DNA of 64,000 nt, taken from Mucilaginibacter sp. OK098. Lineage in GTDB: Bacteria > Bacteroidota > Bacteroidia > Sphingobacteriales > Sphingobacteriaceae. Each line of letters begins with the position of its first letter. Within the stretch, counting starts at the first letter, position 1. Shown in pieces: positions 23,178 through 31,521 of this stretch. The notes beneath the pieces were generated by a model. It searched no databases. It was not told the DNA's origin and saw only the letters and a program-made list of their open reading frames with translations. The stretch covers positions 310,504-374,503 of the forward strand of contig NZ_FRCM01000003.1 in NCBI RefSeq assembly GCF_900142915.1. The letters run 5' to 3'. The position numbers and the translations under genes are program-made.

Positions 23178-24041
23178 TTACCTTACCACTAAAGTTTCTG
23201 ATGTTAATTGGGTTAAATGCTCACCGTGCATTTCTTTAAGCAGGTCATCCACCTCGGTTGCATTAAAATTGCAAAACCACCTGTCGGCACGGCGTTCAAT
23301 GCTTGGTAGTCCTTTACCGCGAACGGTATCGGCAATTACCACATTAAGCTTCCCAGTCTGGAAAGGATAAGCTGAAAACGCCTCGTTTAAAGCATCGAAA
23401 TCATGCCCGTTTATTCTTTTAACGGCCGCGCCAAATGCGGTAAACTTATCATGCAATGGCTCCAGGGGGATCAGGTCCTCCGTAGCCATATTGGCCTGGA
23501 ACTGGTTACGGTCGATCACGAAGATCAGATTATCAAGCTTATAGGCATTAGCTACCAGCACAGCTTCCCAGCAGGTGCCTTCATTTAACTCCCCATCACC
23601 CATAATACACACTACTTTGTTTGTGCTGCCTTTAATTTTTAGATCCATAGCAACACCGATAGCTACGGATGGCAAATGGCCCAATGAGCCGGAGTGAAAT
23701 TCGATCCCCGGAATTTTGGTATTAGGGTGCCAGTAAATATTATCGGATACGGATAAGTGATTTTTTAAACGATCAGCATCCAATAAGCCCATCTCCACAA
23801 AGGTTCCGTATAATGCAGGTACGTCATGGCCTTTTGATAAAAACAGGTAATCGCGGTCAGGATCGTTAAGGTTATCTTTATTGATGTTAAGAAATTCTGA
23901 ATACAGGTAAACGATAAGGTCAGCAGCCGATAATGAAGCGCCAACAAAACAGCCGCCATCTGTCGACATTTTTATAATATGTTCCCTTACTTTCAAAGCA
24001 ACTGCCTCAAGGTCTGTGGTATTTGCTATTACGTTTTGCAT
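23178..24041 (-). CDS. Transketolase, N-terminal half (thiamine-diphosphate-binding)
   Basis: 287 aa with the thiamine-diphosphate/Mg motif GDGELNEGTCWEAVLVANAYKLDN and FVIDRNQFQA, preceded by SKGHDVPALYGTFVEMG and SGSLGHLPSVAIGVAM as in transketolases. Together with the following gene it forms the complete enzyme, which transfers a two-carbon ketol unit between sugar phosphates. It lies directly after the cytidylyltransferase gene (18-bp gap) and before the aminotransferase, placing it inside the ulosonic-acid operon. Confidence 0.92.
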   Translation of the reverse strand: MQNVIANTTDLEAVALKVREHIIKMSTDGGCFVGASLSAADLIVYLYSEFLNINKDNLNDPDRDYLFLSKGHDVPALYGTFVEMGLLDADRLKNHLSVSDNIYWHPNTKIPGIEFHSGSLGHLPSVAIGVAMDLKIKGSTNKVVCIMGDGELNEGTCWEAVLVANAYKLDNLIFVIDRNQFQANMATEDLIPLEPLHDKFTAFGAAVKRINGHDFDALNEAFSAYPFQTGKLNVVIADTVRGKGLPSIERRADRWFCNFNATEVDDLLKEMHGEHLTQLTSETLVVR

Positions 24042-24059
24042 GGCTATATTTTAATTCTA

Positions 24060-24869
24060 TTAGCTAATGATTAGTTTGGTTTGTTCAGGTGAAATTGTTG
24101 TTAGTTCATCCAGGTGATTACGGTACCAGTTTACACCGGCATATTGTGCATTGATATGGTAGATCTCTGGCTTTTCGGCCAGCAGGTTTAAAATATCCCA
24201 GCATGAAAAACGTGGATTTATTGGATATAGCTCTTCATAAACCCGTTTTATAAATTGATAATCGGCTTCATAATCAATGGTAAAGCGGTGCGACATGGAA
24301 TAATCAATACCCGGTTGTAGGGATACATTGCCAATGTTGAACCTGTCGGGATTTTCCCATATATAAGGCGTTGTGTGTTCAAGTTCCAAAGGCCTTTGGG
24401 CTTCTTTCCATACTTTTTCAAGGCAATCCATCGTCATTATTTCCACATCATTTCCATCAGGGAAAGTTGCCGGATGCAAATTGCTTACATAACCATACCT
24501 GCCAGGATTGGCAAAGAAAAAACCGAGCACATCATCTATAATATCCGGATCAATGAGCGGGCAATCCGAAGGTATCTTAACTACATTATCAGCGTTAAAA
24601 AGCATAGCAGCCTGGTAATGCCGATCCAATAAATTATTGAGGCTCCCCCTATAGCAGGCAACATTCAATTGTAAAGCTTCCTGTTCTATAATATCATCTG
24701 CTGCATTCTGCGAGGTGGCAACAATAAGCGGTACTTCATGGCGGATCATTTTCAAACGCTCAACCATCCGGTACAAAAGGCTTTTGCCTAAAACAGGCAA
24801 CATTACCTTTCCGGGTAAACGGCTTGACGACATCCGGGCCTGTACAACTATTACTGTTTTTCTTGACAT
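24060..24869 (-). CDS. SpsF/NeuA-like cytidylyltransferase
   Basis: 269 aa. The N-terminus VIVVQARMSSSRLPGKVMLPVLGKSLLYRMVERL is the nucleotide-binding signature of the SpsF/CMP-sugar synthase group, with VVKIPSDCPLIDPDIIDDVL supplying the metal-binding Asp. In NeuB-containing clusters such proteins activate the ulosonic acid with CMP. The C-terminal part (INAQYAGVNWYRNHLDELTT) is typical of SpsF-type proteins rather than short NeuA. It is the second gene of the operon, 26 bp after the glycosyltransferase-like gene. Confidence 0.88.
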   Translation of the reverse strand: MSRKTVIVVQARMSSSRLPGKVMLPVLGKSLLYRMVERLKMIRHEVPLIVATSQNAADDIIEQEALQLNVACYRGSLNNLLDRHYQAAMLFNADNVVKIPSDCPLIDPDIIDDVLGFFFANPGRYGYVSNLHPATFPDGNDVEIMTMDCLEKVWKEAQRPLELEHTTPYIWENPDRFNIGNVSLQPGIDYSMSHRFTIDYEADYQFIKRVYEELYPINPRFSCWDILNLLAEKPEIYHINAQYAGVNWYRNHLDELTTISPEQTKLIIS

Positions 24870-24894
24870 AAACCTACTTTACAATTTCAAATCA

Positions 24895-25941
24895 TCAGGC
24901 ATATTGTAATTCGCAGTATTTTATAACTTCCGGCTCAAACTTGAATTGGGTTATAAAATCTTCTTTGCCGCCTTGGTGCTCAATAAAACTGCGGCATACC
25001 CTGGCTATATTTTTTGCGGAGGTGCCGCCATTCTGAATGGGCGCCAGGCGTTTTAATTCATCAACATCAAAATAAGAATGTACCTTTTTGCCGAGTGCGA
25101 TACCGGTATATACTACGGTTGAGTATTGTGTTATCAGCTCACTGCAGTTGGCTATCATATGATTGGTATTGCCATTATGATAGATCAAAGCTCCGGCTGG
25201 GGCGTATTTGCGAATCTCGGCCCGGGCGCGGTCAAACTTTTCATTAGGGTGCAGCTTAAATAATAACTGCCTTCCGTTGGCTATTTTAGCAGCATGCTTA
25301 ATAAATGCGGGCCTGTTCTCAAACTTATAAGTCTCACGCATATCAGAGGTAGCCACCATTACATAATCATGAAGCGGGAAGTCATTATCAATAAACTGGG
25401 AATGATCATCATAATTAGGAATTCCGGTTACCACCAGTTTTTTACGATCGGTTCCGTTATTAGCAAAATAACTTTTGTATCCTTCCGATGCCGCACAGTA
25501 TATGTCGCAAATGTTTGTTGATCCGTTTAACGAGGTATCACCTGTAAAATAAGGAGCCATACCCAGTGCTTTTACAATGCTTGTTAAAAAGGTGCGTTTA
25601 TCAATCATTCCTTCCTGCACCCAAATGGCTTTGGTTTGCTTAAATTTATTGGCTACAACCATATCAGTACAGTAAACTACCAGGTCATATTTGTTTTTAT
25701 TACCGCCATAATCAACCTGTAAACCGTGTTGTTGAAGGTAATTTTCAGACTTTGCCCTGAACTGCCCTTTTAACACCGTTCCATTGGCAAAAGAGGTATA
25801 TTTTACAATAGCTTTTAGAAATGCCGAGTCGGGAAATAACTGGCTAAACCAGCAATCATAATCTTTAAGATGCTTTGCGATCTGGTGCATCTGAGAGGTC
25901 TGATTTATGGAACCAGTTATAAATAGGATCTTTTTCCTCAT
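24895..25941 (-). CDS. Putative glycosyltransferase (CDP-glycerol transferase/capsule GT-B-like)
   Basis: 348 aa from the ATG at 25941 (RKKILFITGSINQTSQMHQIAKHL); 11 further upstream codons are possible. The two-domain GT-B-like pattern is suggested by the N-terminal FITGSIN, IWVQEGMID, and in the C-terminal half MVATSDMRE, LLFKLHPNEKFDRARAEI and ITQYSTVVYTGIALGKKV. The HPNE and YSTVVYTG segments resemble CDP-glycerol glycerophosphotransferases and polysialyl-type transferases. As the first gene of the cluster it may transfer the CMP-activated ulosonic acid or another surface glycan unit (inference). The specific family was not established. Confidence 0.65.
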   Translation of the reverse strand: MRKKILFITGSINQTSQMHQIAKHLKDYDCWFSQLFPDSAFLKAIVKYTSFANGTVLKGQFRAKSENYLQQHGLQVDYGGNKNKYDLVVYCTDMVVANKFKQTKAIWVQEGMIDKRTFLTSIVKALGMAPYFTGDTSLNGSTNICDIYCAASEGYKSYFANNGTDRKKLVVTGIPNYDDHSQFIDNDFPLHDYVMVATSDMRETYKFENRPAFIKHAAKIANGRQLLFKLHPNEKFDRARAEIRKYAPAGALIYHNGNTNHMIANCSELITQYSTVVYTGIALGKKVHSYFDVDELKRLAPIQNGGTSAKNIARVCRSFIEHQGGKEDFITQFKFEPEVIKYCELQYA

Positions 25942-26150
25942 TAGGATGACGTTATAAAGATTAAAACTAAGCATTAGGTTTTGGCTTTTTGAGGCCGGTA
26001 AAAAGGGTAATATTTAGTTAATTTTTGTTTAATGTGATATTGCGAAATACGCTCAACGGGGCACATTAACAATTTGACACTTAACTATTTTTAAATAAAA
26101 AGTTTAAACTAATTGAACATTTAAAATCATAAATAATATTTTTATAGTCT

Positions 26151-27491
26151 ATGCCAGCAACCCCGCCTTTAAGAAAGATCAGGATAGTACAGCTTACCGC
26201 TGTAATTTTCTTTACAGTATCTGGCGGGCCTTATGGGCTGGAACCTTTAATAACTTATGCCGGCGAGCATGGCGCTTTACTGTTACTATTAATAACCCCT
26301 TTACTGTGGGATGTGCCCGCAATTTTTACCGTACTTGAGCTAAACAGCATGATGCCTGTTACCGGTGGATATTACAAGTGGGTAAAGTATGCATTAGGCA
26401 ACAGATGGGGCTTTTTTGAGGGCTGGTGGACCTGGCTTTATACCTTTGTTGACCTTGCCATTTATCCCGGTTTATTTGTGCTGTATGCCTCCTATTTTTT
26501 CCCGGTACTGGCTGAGTACCGCATTCCGATATGTTTGTGTGTGATATGGGCGTCGGCCGGGTTAAATATATTGGGAATTGTTCCTGTAGGGAAAACCTCC
26601 CTGTTTTTGGGCGCTATAGTATTTGCACCCTTTATCATATTGTTTACGTTGTTTTTTATTCACCATGCCGGCAACATCAGCATTCCCTCTCCCTCATTAA
26701 AAGGCATTCCTTTCCCCTCGCTGGGTATGGCATTATATACCGTAATGTGGAACTGCCTTGGCTGGGATAATGTTACCACCTATGCCGAAGAGGTTGAAAA
26801 GCCGGTAAGATCGTACCTAGTATCTGTATTTTCGGCTTTTGTACTGGTAATGGTGCTTTACTTTTTAGTGATCTTTGTTACACATCAAAGCGGGATAAGC
26901 AACAGTGTTTTGGCAGACAAAGGCTTCCCCGCCGTTGCCGAACTTTTAAGTGGTAAATGGCTTGGCGGCTTAATTGCCTTTGGTGGCATGGCAAGCAGCC
27001 TGGGGATCTATGCGGCTGTACTGCTCTCCGTATCACGCGTACCAAAGGTTATGGCTGATGATGATCTTTTACCAAAAGGATTAAACAAGCAGCATTCCCG
27101 GTTTCAAACCCCTTATGTATCTATCCTTGTTTGTTCAATTATAGTTAGCTTGATGATATTATGGCCATTTGCTGACCTGCTGATCATAGATGTTACGGTT
27201 TATGGAGCAGGCTTGTCACTGGAATATATCACCCTGATCAAACTGCGCATGGCCGCTCCTGATGTACATCGTCCATTTAAGATTCCATTGAGCATTCCCG
27301 GCTTGTGTTTAATGATAATGCTGCCGGTAACTGTTTATTTTGTTGCATTGGCAGGCGCTTTTTCATCGCAGGAACATGCAGTTTGGGCAGCAGTTTTTGC
27401 AATTACAGCTCTATCCAGCGCTGAATTGGTATGGCGGTTAATTGTGTGGAAAAAGCCATATCATAAAAACGGAGACTCGTCAATTTTTTAA
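26151..27491 (+). CDS. APC-superfamily amino acid permease
   Basis: 446 aa with about 12 hydrophobic helices. The N-terminal IVQLTAVIFFTVSGGPYGLEPLITYAG resembles helix 1 of APC transporters with its unwound GG/GPYG segment, followed by ELNSMMPVTGGYYKWVKYALG, the typical APC helix 2-3 motif. TYAEEVEKPVRSY in the middle is also family-typical. It probably imports an amino acid or amine with protons or sodium. It diverges from the ulosonic-acid operon across a 209-bp AT-rich region, and is followed by the candidate small RNA. Confidence 0.88.
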   Translation: MPATPPLRKIRIVQLTAVIFFTVSGGPYGLEPLITYAGEHGALLLLLITPLLWDVPAIFTVLELNSMMPVTGGYYKWVKYALGNRWGFFEGWWTWLYTFVDLAIYPGLFVLYASYFFPVLAEYRIPICLCVIWASAGLNILGIVPVGKTSLFLGAIVFAPFIILFTLFFIHHAGNISIPSPSLKGIPFPSLGMALYTVMWNCLGWDNVTTYAEEVEKPVRSYLVSVFSAFVLVMVLYFLVIFVTHQSGISNSVLADKGFPAVAELLSGKWLGGLIAFGGMASSLGIYAAVLLSVSRVPKVMADDDLLPKGLNKQHSRFQTPYVSILVCSIIVSLMILWPFADLLIIDVTVYGAGLSLEYITLIKLRMAAPDVHRPFKIPLSIPGLCLMIMLPVTVYFVALAGAFSSQEHAVWAAVFAITALSSAELVWRLIVWKKPYHKNGDSSIF

Positions 27492-27549
27492 ACTACTGTA
27501 AAACAGCCAATTAATCAACAATGATTATTATTAGATTAAATCTATAGAT

Positions 27550-27581
27550 TTTGTAGTAATTAATATATTTTTCTATCTTTG
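27550..27581 (+). promoter_or_regulatory. Promoter of the candidate small RNA
   Basis: TTTG (27550-27553), a 20-bp spacer and TATCTTTG (27574-27581) match the Bacteroidota promoter consensus. It lies inside the intergenic region and points toward a terminator 150 bp on, with no coding frame in between. Confidence 0.75.
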
Positions 27582-27584
27582 TCC

Positions 27585-27733
27585 CGGAGCAGATGAAAAG
27601 ATCTCTCCGCTACAACACAGGGAGCTGGCCGGCAGCAACAGATGGTTCGATCCTATCCCCTGTATCTCTCTTCATAATTTAGGTTTATAATTGGTTAGAA
27701 TGAGTTCCTGCCCTACAGGAGCTCTTCTTTTTT
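27585..27733 (+). ncRNA. Candidate structured small RNA, about 150 nt
   Basis: Three stems can be drawn. Stem 1 (27585-27609) is CGGAG(C)AGAT / ATCTCTCCG with loop GAAAAG. Stem 2 closes with ACAGGG (27617-27622) and CCCTGT (27658-27663) around GCTG/CAGC and the tRNA-T-loop-like GGTTCGATCC. Stem 3 (27702-27724) is the terminator GAGTTCCTG / CAGGAGCTC followed by TTCTTTTTT. A consensus promoter ends just before. I do not recognise it as SRP, 6S, tmRNA or RNase P RNA. It could also be a long leader-less transcript fragment, but no reading frame is present. Confidence 0.65.
27702..27733 (+). terminator. Rho-independent terminator
   Basis: Nine-pair stem (one G-T) with a CCCTA loop followed by TTCTTTTTT on the plus strand. 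It ends the candidate RNA and any read-through from the permease. The minus-strand side lacks a T-run. Confidence 0.85.
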
Positions 27734-28742
27734 AATTAATGGAATTGTAAACGTCTATTCCTGCAAATGAAGGGATATCCCTGCTGTATTTCTTCCGGTA
27801 ATCCTGCGGGGTAAGGCCGGTTATTTTTTTGAAAACTTCCCTAAAGGTTTTTATATCGTTATAGCCGGCATCATACATCAATAAATTAATATTCTGCGCG
27901 CCTTTTTCCAGTGCTTTTTTTGCCGACTCGATTTTAACCCTTTGCAGGTATTCAAAAGGTGTGTTTTGCGTAGCCTTTTTAAAACGCCTGATAAAATTAC
28001 GCTTGCTCATATTGGTATGCCCGGCAATTTTATCAATATTAAGCTCCTGGTGATGATTTTGTTCGATGTAGTTTTGCGCTTTTAAGATCTCATCGTCATT
28101 GTGCTGATGCTGCCCTTTAAATACCGCAAAATGCGATTGGCTGGTACGATCCATATCCAAACTGAACATTTTGCTGGCCCAGATACCTATTTCCCTGCCA
28201 CAAAATTTATCAATAAGGTATAATACCAGGTTTAAAGAAGAGAATGCTCCGCCGCTGGTATAGATCCCCCTATCATCAGTTATTACCATATCTGATAAAA
28301 AATTCACAGCCGGGTACCTGCTCATAATATCATCCTTATCAAACCAGTGTGATGTGCATGATTTTCCGTTCAGCAAACCGGCTTCTGCTAAAAAATAACT
28401 GCCTGAGCATAAGCTGGCCACTTCGGTTCCTTTTTTATTCATGCTGTTCATCCAGTTTATAAGCGTTTGATGTTTTTGCGGGATAACACCACGATCACCA
28501 TAAAAAGCAGGAACTATAATAAGGTCCGGATTTTTCAGATCGGCTATAGCGCTGTAACCAACATATGGCTCGGGGTTGCGTAAAAATTCATTTTCTGATT
28601 TTTCACCAACCAGCATAATTTTAAAAGGGAGCGGTTTGCCCGATTCATGAAAAAGCCTGTTGGTATGGATCAGCATATCCATTGCACCCGAAACAGTAGA
28701 AAACACGGCATCCTCATGTATTAGTATCGCAATTTCTTTCAT
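27732..28742 (-). CDS. GlxA-type transcriptional regulator (DJ-1/PfpI domain plus AraC DNA-binding domain)
   Basis: 336 aa. Residues about 5-190 form a DJ-1/PfpI-like domain with the nucleophile-elbow-type cysteine in EVASLCSGSYFLAEAGLLNGKSCTSHW. Residues about 225-325 are an AraC-type double helix-turn-helix (NIDKIAGHTNMSKRNFIRRFKKATQNTPFEYLQRVKIESAKKALEKG ... AGYNDIKTFREVFKKITGLTPQDYRKKY). Such regulators control amine, choline or stress genes in other bacteria. It is transcribed alone; no obvious target stands beside it. Confidence 0.92.
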   Translation of the reverse strand: MKEIAILIHEDAVFSTVSGAMDMLIHTNRLFHESGKPLPFKIMLVGEKSENEFLRNPEPYVGYSAIADLKNPDLIIVPAFYGDRGVIPQKHQTLINWMNSMNKKGTEVASLCSGSYFLAEAGLLNGKSCTSHWFDKDDIMSRYPAVNFLSDMVITDDRGIYTSGGAFSSLNLVLYLIDKFCGREIGIWASKMFSLDMDRTSQSHFAVFKGQHQHNDDEILKAQNYIEQNHHQELNIDKIAGHTNMSKRNFIRRFKKATQNTPFEYLQRVKIESAKKALEKGAQNINLLMYDAGYNDIKTFREVFKKITGLTPQDYRKKYSRDIPSFAGIDVYNSIN

Positions 28743-28805
28743 GGCTTATAAAAGTATAATTCAAATATAATAAATGCGCTTGGCATAAAAGCAACCACGC
28801 GGGTG

Positions 28806-28837
28806 AGATTTGACAATTTTTTACGGTTGTCAAATCT
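28806..28837. repeat. 11-bp perfect inverted repeat
   Basis: AGATTTGACAA (28806-28816) and TTGTCAAATCT (28827-28837) around a 10-nt loop, between two minus-strand genes. It could be a terminator for the isomerase gene or an operator for the GlxA-type gene; no T-run follows. Confidence 0.55.
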
Positions 28838-28862
28838 ACATTTACCAGCATGACGTGTATTT

Positions 28863-29798
28863 TTAAGCAATACTCAACGCATTTTGAGCATATTCACGGC
28901 ATTTTATAACTTCTTTAACCGCGTCAGAGCCTTCGGGTATTTTATACTCCAGCTCAATTGTTGCCGGGAACTTATATTTTTTCCTTTTCATTAATGCCAG
29001 CACTTCCTTAATTGGGGTATCACCCTGGCCCCATGGCATATTGGTACCGTCATGAAATTTGCGGTCTTTAATGTGCATACTTACTATCCTGTCGCTATTT
29101 TTCAGGATAAAATCAATCGGGCTGGTGCTGGTACCTGCAACATAATGCCCAATATCAAGGTTAATTGCATTATAATCCGACTGGCGTAATGCGGTATCCC
29201 ATAAAGTAGGCGTAGCCTGTGTATGAGCATGATAACCAACATACATTTGGTGCTCGGCTGCTTTATCGCCCAAACGTTGCGTTTGTTCATCATCCTCCGG
29301 CAGCTCAACCGTAACATGATTACATCCAAGTGCTTTGCCGGCGTTAAATGCATAGTTAATTTCGGCATCCGTATTTTTTGCTCCCAATGCATTTGGTTTC
29401 CACGCATAGATCTTAACGCCTGCATCATTATACATTTTGCGCAGCTCAATAAATTTATCCATTGATGCATTTAAACGCCAATCAGCCATTTTAGCTGCAA
29501 AGTCTGTACTACTGTCCCATTTAGGGGCGCCTGCATAAGCTTCGGCAGCATCGCCCATCATTTCAATGGCGTTAATGTTGCAATCTTTGCAGTATTGTAA
29601 TAATTGTTCGGCACTGCCGGGCATGCTCCGGAATGAGTAAGTAATAACGCCCACCTGCACGCCATTGATCATTGAATTGGGTTTGCCATCTGCAAAAATT
29701 GAATTTGCAAATGAGGCTTTCGAGGCCAGGGCCATACCAGCTGCTGCAAGTACCCCGGTGCCTATAAACCGCCGCCTTGAAAGGTTTTGTTTTTCCAT
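28863..29798 (-). CDS. TAT-exported sugar phosphate isomerase/epimerase (xylose isomerase-like TIM barrel)
   Basis: 311 aa. A twin-arginine signal (NLSRRRFIGTGVLAAAGMALASKASFA) indicates folded export. The rest matches the AP endonuclease 2/xylose isomerase-like TIM barrel, with metal ligands expected in VTVELPEDDEQ, GYHAHTQ, NLDIGHYVAGTS, SMHIKDRKF and ATIELEYK. Related Bacteroidota proteins act on modified sugars or inositols in the periplasm. The substrate is not known. A single gene on the minus strand. Confidence 0.88.
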   Translation of the reverse strand: MEKQNLSRRRFIGTGVLAAAGMALASKASFANSIFADGKPNSMINGVQVGVITYSFRSMPGSAEQLLQYCKDCNINAIEMMGDAAEAYAGAPKWDSSTDFAAKMADWRLNASMDKFIELRKMYNDAGVKIYAWKPNALGAKNTDAEINYAFNAGKALGCNHVTVELPEDDEQTQRLGDKAAEHQMYVGYHAHTQATPTLWDTALRQSDYNAINLDIGHYVAGTSTSPIDFILKNSDRIVSMHIKDRKFHDGTNMPWGQGDTPIKEVLALMKRKKYKFPATIELEYKIPEGSDAVKEVIKCREYAQNALSIA

Positions 29799-29952
29799 GC
29801 TGTTTATAACTTAGTAGGAAGGAATAATAGGTTGTTTATAATTGGTAATCAAATTTAGAATTTTTTACTAATAGGCAATGTCACCGCTTAGTAACGATTC
29901 TGTTCCTGTATTGACTGCTGAAAACGGTAAACGTTACAAAAAGAGTAAAAAT

Positions 29953-29997
29953 AAACTTTCATTACATTTTGAAAGTTTTATAACATTAGTATATTTG
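29953..29997 (+). promoter_or_regulatory. Promoter and palindromic operator of the GbsR-type gene
   Basis: AAACTTTC (29953-29960) is inverted as GAAAGTTT (29971-29978) with a 10-bp spacer. The right arm overlaps a TTTG -33 element (29968-29971), and TATATTTG (29990-29997) is the -7 box 18 bp downstream. The best start codon, at 30001, lies three bases after the -7 box. Autoregulation by the encoded MarR-fold protein is likely (inference). Confidence 0.7.
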
Positions 29998-30000
29998 TAT

Positions 30001-30507
30001 ATGGAGTTACCTGAGGCAAAGCAAAAGTTTATTGAAGCGTGGGGAAAGTTAGGTTCTGAGTGGGGTATAAACCGCACTATGGCCCAGGTACATGCCCTAT
30101 TGCTGATAACTCCTGAAGCGTTAACTACAGAAGAGATCATGGAGTCGCTCAGTATTTCGCGTGGTAATGCCAACATGACCCTGCGCGATCTGATAGGCTG
30201 GGGACTGGTTGAAAAACAACACAAGCCTGGTGAGCGTAAAGAATACTTTTTTGCCGAAAAAGATACCTGGACCATTGCCCGCCAGGTTGCCAAAGAACGC
30301 CGCAAAAGGGAGCTCGACCCTGTAATTAAAATTCTTGATGAACTATCAAAAGTAAAGGGCGATGTTAAAGACCCTGCTTATAAAACCTTCAATAAATCGG
30401 TAACGGACATAAACAAGCTGGCAAAAAATGTAGACAAAACATTAGAAACTATGCTTAAAGCCGATGAAAGCTGGTTTTGGGGTTCGATATTAAAGATCTT
30501 TAAATAG
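30001..30507 (+). CDS. GbsR/MarR-family transcriptional regulator
   Basis: 168 aa from ATG 30001. The frame runs 41 codons further upstream, but that part contains the promoter and palindrome, so the inner start is chosen. ELPEAKQKFIEAWGKLGSEWGINRTMAQVHALLLITPEALTTEEIMESLSISRGNANMTLRDLIGWGLVEK is the GbsR-type winged helix, with a long C-terminal helical dimerisation region. GbsR-like proteins respond to choline or osmotic cues in Bacillus; the signal here is not known. It is the last gene before the tRNA. Confidence 0.85.
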   Translation: MELPEAKQKFIEAWGKLGSEWGINRTMAQVHALLLITPEALTTEEIMESLSISRGNANMTLRDLIGWGLVEKQHKPGERKEYFFAEKDTWTIARQVAKERRKRELDPVIKILDELSKVKGDVKDPAYKTFNKSVTDINKLAKNVDKTLETMLKADESWFWGSILKIFK

Positions 30508-30622
30508 ATTTTTTGTTGATTCGGCCGGCCTCCGTAAAAATCACCAACCTGCATTAACCAAATAAAAGCATTATTTATATATTTGCACCGTTGGGTATAA
30601 ATGCCCTCCTGAAATACCAAAT

Positions 30623-30693
30623 TCCCTTATGGTGTAATGGTAGCACTTCTGATTCTGGTTCAGCCTGTCGTGGTTCGAGTCCATGTAAGGGAA
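30623..30693 (+). tRNA. tRNA-Gln, anticodon CTG
   Basis: 71-nt cloverleaf: acceptor TCCCTTA/TAAGGGA, D-arm GTGT..GCAC, anticodon stem around loop TTCTGGT (anticodon CTG, Gln), T-arm CGTGG-TTCGAGT-CCATG, discriminator A. The lowest anticodon-stem pair (T27-C43) is a mismatch. CCA is not encoded. This is the only tRNA in the window. Confidence 0.9.
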
Positions 30694-30724
30694 CAAAAAC
30701 TTTGGGTTTAGTCCTGCCAATAAT

Positions 30725-30758
30725 AGCAAAGCCTTTCTGAAACCGGAAAGGCTTTGCT
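30725..30758. terminator. Hairpin between tRNA and convergent gene
   Basis: Perfect 13-bp arms AGCAAAGCCTTTC (30725-30737) and its complement (30746-30758) with an 8-nt loop. It lies 32 bp after the tRNA and 13 bp from the stop of the next minus-strand gene. It probably terminates in both directions, although T-runs are short. Confidence 0.65.
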
Positions 30759-30770
30759 GTTAGAAACCAA

Positions 30771-31457
30771 CTATTTCGGTTCTTTGTTTATCACTGTTTT
30801 AGGAAGCATAAAACCAACACATACCAGCCATATAAAACCGGGAAACCTGGTTAAGGGAATCAGGGCTAGTAAATTTGGAACTACCAGGCTTAAACAACTT
30901 GCCTCGCCAATAAAAGCTATCACCAGTCCAATTATAACCAGCCACCTTGGTAAGAGTTTCATTAGACCAACAGAAACGGATATTCCGGCAATCAGAAGGC
31001 CTAACGGCACGGAATAACCCACTCCACCAACAGCAAAAGCCATATAATATAACGTGCGAATAACAGAAGCATCCTGGGCAATACCGGGATAAGCCATTAC
31101 CCATAATATTGATGCTGACAAGGCAACATTGATGGCAGTTATCAAACCACCCATCAATGCGATATAGGGCCCCACTGATTTGTTGCCCAAAACCCAGAGC
31201 CTGTTCATTACCGTTACGGCAAAAAGAGCCAAAGGCACAGCTGCAATAAATTGAAAAAAACTACACATCAACACATCGTGCGGGTGGATTTGAAAGTAGG
31301 TGGTTATTGTTTGTGCCGGCTCCCAGGGCCCCGGAAAATGAGCTTGTTTGCCTGACATTGATACAACAAAAGATAACCCGGTGTTAAAGAACACCGTGAA
31401 AAGGAGGGCTAGTATTCCTAAATGTGGCCCCAGAGGTTTTTTTTGATTTGTTTCCAT
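30771..31457 (-). CDS. Multi-spanning membrane protein, unknown function (DUF4386-like)
   Basis: 228 aa with about six hydrophobic helices and no charged catalytic motif (LGILALLFTVFFNTGL, FFQFIAAVPLALFAVTV, YIALMGGLITAINVALSAS, VGYSVPLGLLIAGISVSVG, WLVIIGLVIAFIGEAS). The pattern recalls DUF4386 membrane proteins, but I cannot confirm this. Immediately upstream is the palindrome GTTTGCAATGCAAAC, which is also found upstream of the wHTH regulator operon next door, so it is likely a target of that regulator. Confidence 0.65.
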   Translation of the reverse strand: METNQKKPLGPHLGILALLFTVFFNTGLSFVVSMSGKQAHFPGPWEPAQTITTYFQIHPHDVLMCSFFQFIAAVPLALFAVTVMNRLWVLGNKSVGPYIALMGGLITAINVALSASILWVMAYPGIAQDASVIRTLYYMAFAVGGVGYSVPLGLLIAGISVSVGLMKLLPRWLVIIGLVIAFIGEASCLSLVVPNLLALIPLTRFPGFIWLVCVGFMLPKTVINKEPK

Positions 31458-31489
31458 TTTTTTAATTTATATATGTGTATGTTAATGTA

Positions 31490-31504
31490 GTTTGCAATGC
31501 AAAC
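31490..31504. promoter_or_regulatory. Palindromic operator, copy 1
   Basis: GTTTGCAATGCAAAC, a perfect 7+1+7 palindrome, 33 bp upstream of the membrane-protein gene at 31457. Identical to the site at 32421-32435. Confidence 0.75.
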
Positions 31505-31521
31505 TTAAGGTGCAAAAAAAA

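Noticed and set aside
27585..27733. tRNA (because of the GGTTCGATCC T-loop-like sequence)
   Set aside because: No matching acceptor stem, D-arm or anticodon arm can be drawn around it.
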